Assembly: GCF_900585905.1 (NCBI RefSeq)
Contig: NZ_UTVH01000121.1
Coordinates: forward strand, 124,001-188,000
Source of the DNA: Pseudomonas viridiflava
Lineage (GTDB): Bacteria > Pseudomonadota > Gammaproteobacteria > Pseudomonadales > Pseudomonadaceae
Length of the DNA: 64,000 bases
Direction: 5' to 3'
A model generated the notes under the pieces. It searched no databases. It had not been told where the DNA came from and saw only the letters and a program-made list of their open reading frames with translations. Of the stretch, positions 61,271 to 64,000 are shown piece after piece. The position numbers and the translations under genes are program-made. The first letter of the stretch is position 1. Every line of letters starts with the position of its first letter.

Positions 61271-63076
61271 ATGCCTGACTACAAGGCCCCCTTGCGTGAT
61301 ATTCGCTTCGTACGTGACGAACTGCTCGGCTACGAAGCTCACTATCAAAGCCTGCCGGGTTGCCAGGACGCTACGCCGGACATGGTCGACGCCATCCTCG
61401 AAGAAGGCGCCAAGTTTTGCGAGCAGGTGCTGGCGCCGCTGAACCGCGTAGGTGACATCGAAGGCTGTACCTGGAGTGAGTCGGGGGTCAAGACACCGAG
61501 CGGCTTCAAAGAGGCCTACAAGCAATTCGTCGAAGGTGGCTGGCCAAGCCTGGCCCATGACGTCGAGCATGGCGGTCAGGGTTTGCCTGAGTCGCTGGGT
61601 CTGGCGGTCAGCGAAATGGTCGGCGAGGCCAACTGGTCCTGGGGCATGTACCCCGGCCTGTCCCATGGCGCGATGAACACCATTTCCGAGCACGGCACCG
61701 AAGAACAGCGTCAGGCCTATCTGACCAAGCTGGTTTCGGGCGAGTGGACGGGCACCATGTGCCTGACCGAACCGCACTGCGGCACCGACCTGGGCATGTT
61801 GCGCACCAAGGCCGAGCCTCAGGCCGACGGCACCTATCGGGTCAGCGGGACCAAGATTTTCATTTCCGCCGGCGAACACGACATGGCCGACAACATCGTC
61901 CACATCGTGCTGGCCCGCCTGCCGGATGCGCCTGCCGGAACCAAAGGCATTTCGCTGTTCATCGTGCCCAAGTTTGTGCCCGCTGCCGATGGCAGCATTG
62001 GCCAGCGCAACACGGTCAACTGCGGTTCGCTGGAACACAAGATGGGCATTCATGGCAACGCCACCTGCGTGATGAACTTCGATGGTGCCACCGGTTACCT
62101 GATCGGCCCGGCGAACAAGGGCCTGAACTGCATGTTCACGTTCATGAACACTGCTCGCCTGGGCACCGCGCTGCAAGGCCTGGCTCATGCCGAGATCGGT
62201 TTTCAGGGCGGCCTGAAATATGCGCGTGATCGTTTGCAGATGCGTTCCCTGACGGGTCCGAAAGCGCCAGACAAGGCCGCTGACCCGATCATCGTTCACC
62301 CTGACGTGCGGCGCATGCTGCTGACCATGAAAGCCTTCGCTGAAGGTACCCGCGCGATGGTGTATTTCACCGCCAAGCAGGTGGACATCGCCAAGTACAG
62401 CCAGGACGACGAGCAGAAAAAGCAGGCAGATGCACTGCTGGCGTTCATGACGCCAATTGCCAAGGCGTTCATGACGGAAGTGGGCTTTGAAGCGGCCAAC
62501 CATGGCGTGCAGATCTATGGCGGCCACGGTTTCATCGCCGAGTGGGGCATGGAGCAGAACGTGCGTGATGCGCGGATTGCGATGTTGTACGAAGGCACCA
62601 CGGGCATTCAGGCGCTGGACCTGCTGGGTCGTAAAGTGCTGATGACCCAGGGCGAAGCGCTCAAGGGCTTCACCAAGATCGTGCACAAGTTCTGCCAGAA
62701 CAACGAGGGCGTCGAAGCGACCCAGGAGTTCGTCACTCCGCTGGCTGCACTGAACAAGGAGTGGGGCGAGCTGACCATGAAAGTGGGTATGGCGGCCATG
62801 AAGGATCGTGAAGAAGTCGGGGCCGCTTCGGTGGACTATCTGATGTATTCCGGCTACGCGTGCCTGGCTTACTTCTGGGCCGACATGGCCCGTGTTGCAG
62901 CCGAGAAACTGGCTGCCGGTACCGGCGAAGAGGCGTTCTACACCGCCAAGCTGCAAACAGCGCGTTTTTACTTCCAGCGCATCCTGCCGCGCACCCGCAC
63001 CCATGTTGCTGCCATCCTGTCGGGCGCCAGCAACCTGATGGACATGCGGGAAGAGGATTTCGGCCTGGCTTACTAA
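61271..63076 (+). CDS. long-chain type acyl-CoA dehydrogenase (FadE-like)
   Basis: Flavoenzyme for the first step of beta-oxidation. The 601 residues include the acyl-CoA dehydrogenase core and an additional C-terminal domain (about 450-600), as in the large FadE/AcdA-type class. LTEPHCGTDLGMLRTKAEPQ near residue 163 and GGHGFIAEWGMEQNVRDARIAMLYEGTTGIQALDL near residues 416-450 hold the FAD-binding and catalytic-glutamate regions. The ATG at 61271 begins MPDYKAPLRDIRFVRDEL. It is the equivalent of P. aeruginosa PA0506 by position after bioD and the small orphan gene. Fatty-acid control is suggested by the operator upstream. Confidence 0.94.
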   Translation: MPDYKAPLRDIRFVRDELLGYEAHYQSLPGCQDATPDMVDAILEEGAKFCEQVLAPLNRVGDIEGCTWSESGVKTPSGFKEAYKQFVEGGWPSLAHDVEHGGQGLPESLGLAVSEMVGEANWSWGMYPGLSHGAMNTISEHGTEEQRQAYLTKLVSGEWTGTMCLTEPHCGTDLGMLRTKAEPQADGTYRVSGTKIFISAGEHDMADNIVHIVLARLPDAPAGTKGISLFIVPKFVPAADGSIGQRNTVNCGSLEHKMGIHGNATCVMNFDGATGYLIGPANKGLNCMFTFMNTARLGTALQGLAHAEIGFQGGLKYARDRLQMRSLTGPKAPDKAADPIIVHPDVRRMLLTMKAFAEGTRAMVYFTAKQVDIAKYSQDDEQKKQADALLAFMTPIAKAFMTEVGFEAANHGVQIYGGHGFIAEWGMEQNVRDARIAMLYEGTTGIQALDLLGRKVLMTQGEALKGFTKIVHKFCQNNEGVEATQEFVTPLAALNKEWGELTMKVGMAAMKDREEVGAASVDYLMYSGYACLAYFWADMARVAAEKLAAGTGEEAFYTAKLQTARFYFQRILPRTRTHVAAILSGASNLMDMREEDFGLAY

Positions 63077-63097
63077 GCTACGCCGGACTCATCCACA

Positions 63098-63131
63098 GTC
63101 GCTTCTCTTTCGGGGGAAGCGGCTTTTTTTG
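63098..63131 (+). terminator. intrinsic terminator of the acyl-CoA dehydrogenase gene
   Basis: The stem GTCGCTTC / GAAGCGGC (8 pairs, one G-T) with a loop TCTTTCGGGG is followed by a run of seven T. It lies 22 nt after the stop codon. Confidence 0.88.
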
Positions 63132-63153
63132 TGCCGGAGTTTTCTGGTGTGTA

Positions 63154-63241
63154 GTGGGACCGGCTTCAGCCAGGAAGGGGTCAGCACATCTGTACATGTG
63201 TGTCGTCAGACCTCAAGTCTTCCCGGCTGAAGCCGGTCCCG
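63154..63241. repeat. GTGGGACCGGCTTCAGCC-type hairpin
   Basis: The arms GTGGGACCGGCTTCAGCC and CGGCTGAAGCCGGTCCCG flank a loop of about 50 bp. It lies between the terminator and the next gene. Confidence 0.85.
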
Positions 63242-63367
63242 CAGTTTCCCCTCTCAAGGCGATCCCACGTCATGTCCCGGTAGAATAAATATTTCCCGAC
63301 TGCTGCCGTTACAGACAACGCTTGCTATGGATTCTTCTGAATGCACGTTCGGACGGATAAAGGCACA

Positions 63368-64000
63368 ATGCCATCTTTCAGGTTCTTTACCGAGTACGGG
63401 TGGGAGACGTCCCTTTTGTTGCGTTTATCGGCTGCACGCGTGAGTCATTTTCTACCCTCGGTGATCTTGTTGCTGGCGGGGCTGGCGGCTGCTTACGTCA
63501 AAGACCTGAGCGTCTTCTTCACCTCCCTGTTCAACGTTTTGCCAACGCTGGTGTTGTTGCTGGGCGGCGCGTATTGCGGCGTCTATCGGCGCCAGCGTGA
63601 GCTGTTCCTGATGATCACGGTGTACATCGCCTATTTCCTGCTCGACACGCAGACGGATTTTTTCCGCGACAACGGCAAGGTTCGCGAAGACGCCGCCGTG
63701 GTGTTTCATCTGGTGTGCCTGCTATTGCCGCTGCTCTATGGCGTTTACGCGGTGTGGGAGGAGCGGACCCACCTGGTGCAGGACCTGATCGCCCGGCTGG
63801 CAGTGCTGCTGGCGGTGGGCAGCGTGGCGCTGGGTCTTGAACAGAGTTATCCACAGGCGGTGCAAATGGCGCTGGCGGAAATACGCTGGCCGGCCTTGCA
63901 TGGCGCCTGGATGAGCCTGATTCAGTTGTCCTACGTGGCGTTCCTGCTGGCTTTCGTTCTGCTGGTAACTCAGTACCTTTACAAGCCGCGACCACTGCAT
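63368..64000 (+). CDS. membrane protein, probable N-terminal sensor part of a diguanylate cyclase (partial)
   Basis: The frame is open from ATG 63368 (with AAGG about 5 nt upstream) to the window end, 211 codons. It encodes a set of about five to six membrane helices: FLPSVILLLAGLAAAY, LFNVLPTLVLLLGGAY, LFLMITVYIAYFLL, LVCLLLPLLYGVYAVW and MSLIQLSYVAFLLAFVLL. The start MPSFRFFTEYGWETSLL is followed by a possible GTG start at 63440. In pseudomonads, proteins with this layout (VFFTSLFNVLPTLVLLLGG... QRELFLMITVY) usually end in a GGDEF domain, from memory. The catalytic part lies outside the window, so the call is tentative. Confidence 0.6.
   Translation, partial: MPSFRFFTEYGWETSLLLRLSAARVSHFLPSVILLLAGLAAAYVKDLSVFFTSLFNVLPTLVLLLGGAYCGVYRRQRELFLMITVYIAYFLLDTQTDFFRDNGKVREDAAVVFHLVCLLLPLLYGVYAVWEERTHLVQDLIARLAVLLAVGSVALGLEQSYPQAVQMALAEIRWPALHGAWMSLIQLSYVAFLLAFVLLVTQYLYKPRPLH

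Noticed and set aside
61160..63004. 614-codon minus-strand frame opposite the acyl-CoA dehydrogenase
   Set aside because: Antisense shadow; the plus strand has the conserved flavoenzyme, promoter and terminator.

Overview
The window is a Pseudomonas chromosome segment, probably from the P. syringae / P. fluorescens side of the genus. The evidence is gene content: opgGH (the hrpM locus), fdhA-purU-soxGADB-glyA and gbcAB for glycine betaine breakdown, bioBFHCD followed by a short flagellar-rod-like gene and an acyl-CoA dehydrogenase, a stand-alone modE, and many intergenic hairpin repeats of the type common in pseudomonads. No tRNA, rRNA, insertion sequence, prophage or CRISPR array was found. 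The gene content is mostly core metabolism.

Layout. 1-10.6 kb: fbp (cut by the window edge), glgP, pip, dtd, the periplasmic glucan operon opgGH, and a retropepsin-like secreted protein. 10.7-13.4 kb: a membrane acyltransferase, an orphan Rhs-core protein and a DUF2780-type secreted protein. 13.6-22.7 kb, minus strand: fdhA, purU, soxG, soxA, soxD, soxB, glyA, which convert sarcosine to glycine and serine and handle the released one-carbon units. 23-27.2 kb: an AlaC-type aminotransferase, a TraX-family membrane protein, a low-specificity threonine aldolase and the cell-division pair zapB-like/zapA. 27.6-32 kb: a chemoreceptor and the divergent gbcB/gbcA pair, which performs the first demethylation of glycine betaine. 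32.5-37.5 kb: an orphan ABC exporter, a 0.67 kb intergenic region rich in DnaA-box-like sites, then a DnaQ-like exonuclease and a cNMP/CBS/DUF294 protein translated together. 37.7-45 kb: an orphan receiver protein, glcB, a GcvR-like ACT protein, a 1.5 kb tandem array, rarD and srkA. 45-53.7 kb: a LacI regulator, a complete ABC importer, a calcineurin-like phosphodiesterase, a PhoX phosphatase and modE. 53.8-54.9 kb: a nine-copy hairpin array. 54.9-64 kb: comF-like gene, bioBFHCD, a mini flagellar-like protein, acyl-CoA dehydrogenase and the start of a membrane protein that runs off the window.

How the genes fit together. The sox/gbc/ltaE/glyA genes form most of a betaine-to-glycine-to-serine route. 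GlcB and the GcvR-like protein are metabolically near it. The LacI-ABC-phosphodiesterase-PhoX group looks like a phosphorus-ester scavenging module. Three promoter-level signals are convincing: a sigma-28 type promoter before the chemoreceptor, a sigma-70 promoter overlapped by a PsrA-type operator before the acyl-CoA dehydrogenase, and a sigma-70 promoter before bioB.

The most unusual structure is the tandem array at 41.2-42.8 kb. Eight units of about 214 bp each carry an inverted pair of DnaA-box-like sequences plus a long hairpin. A second, non-repetitive cluster of DnaA-box-like sites lies 7 kb away at 34.2-34.5 kb. Whether these bind DnaA is inference; the sequence itself only shows the repeated motifs.
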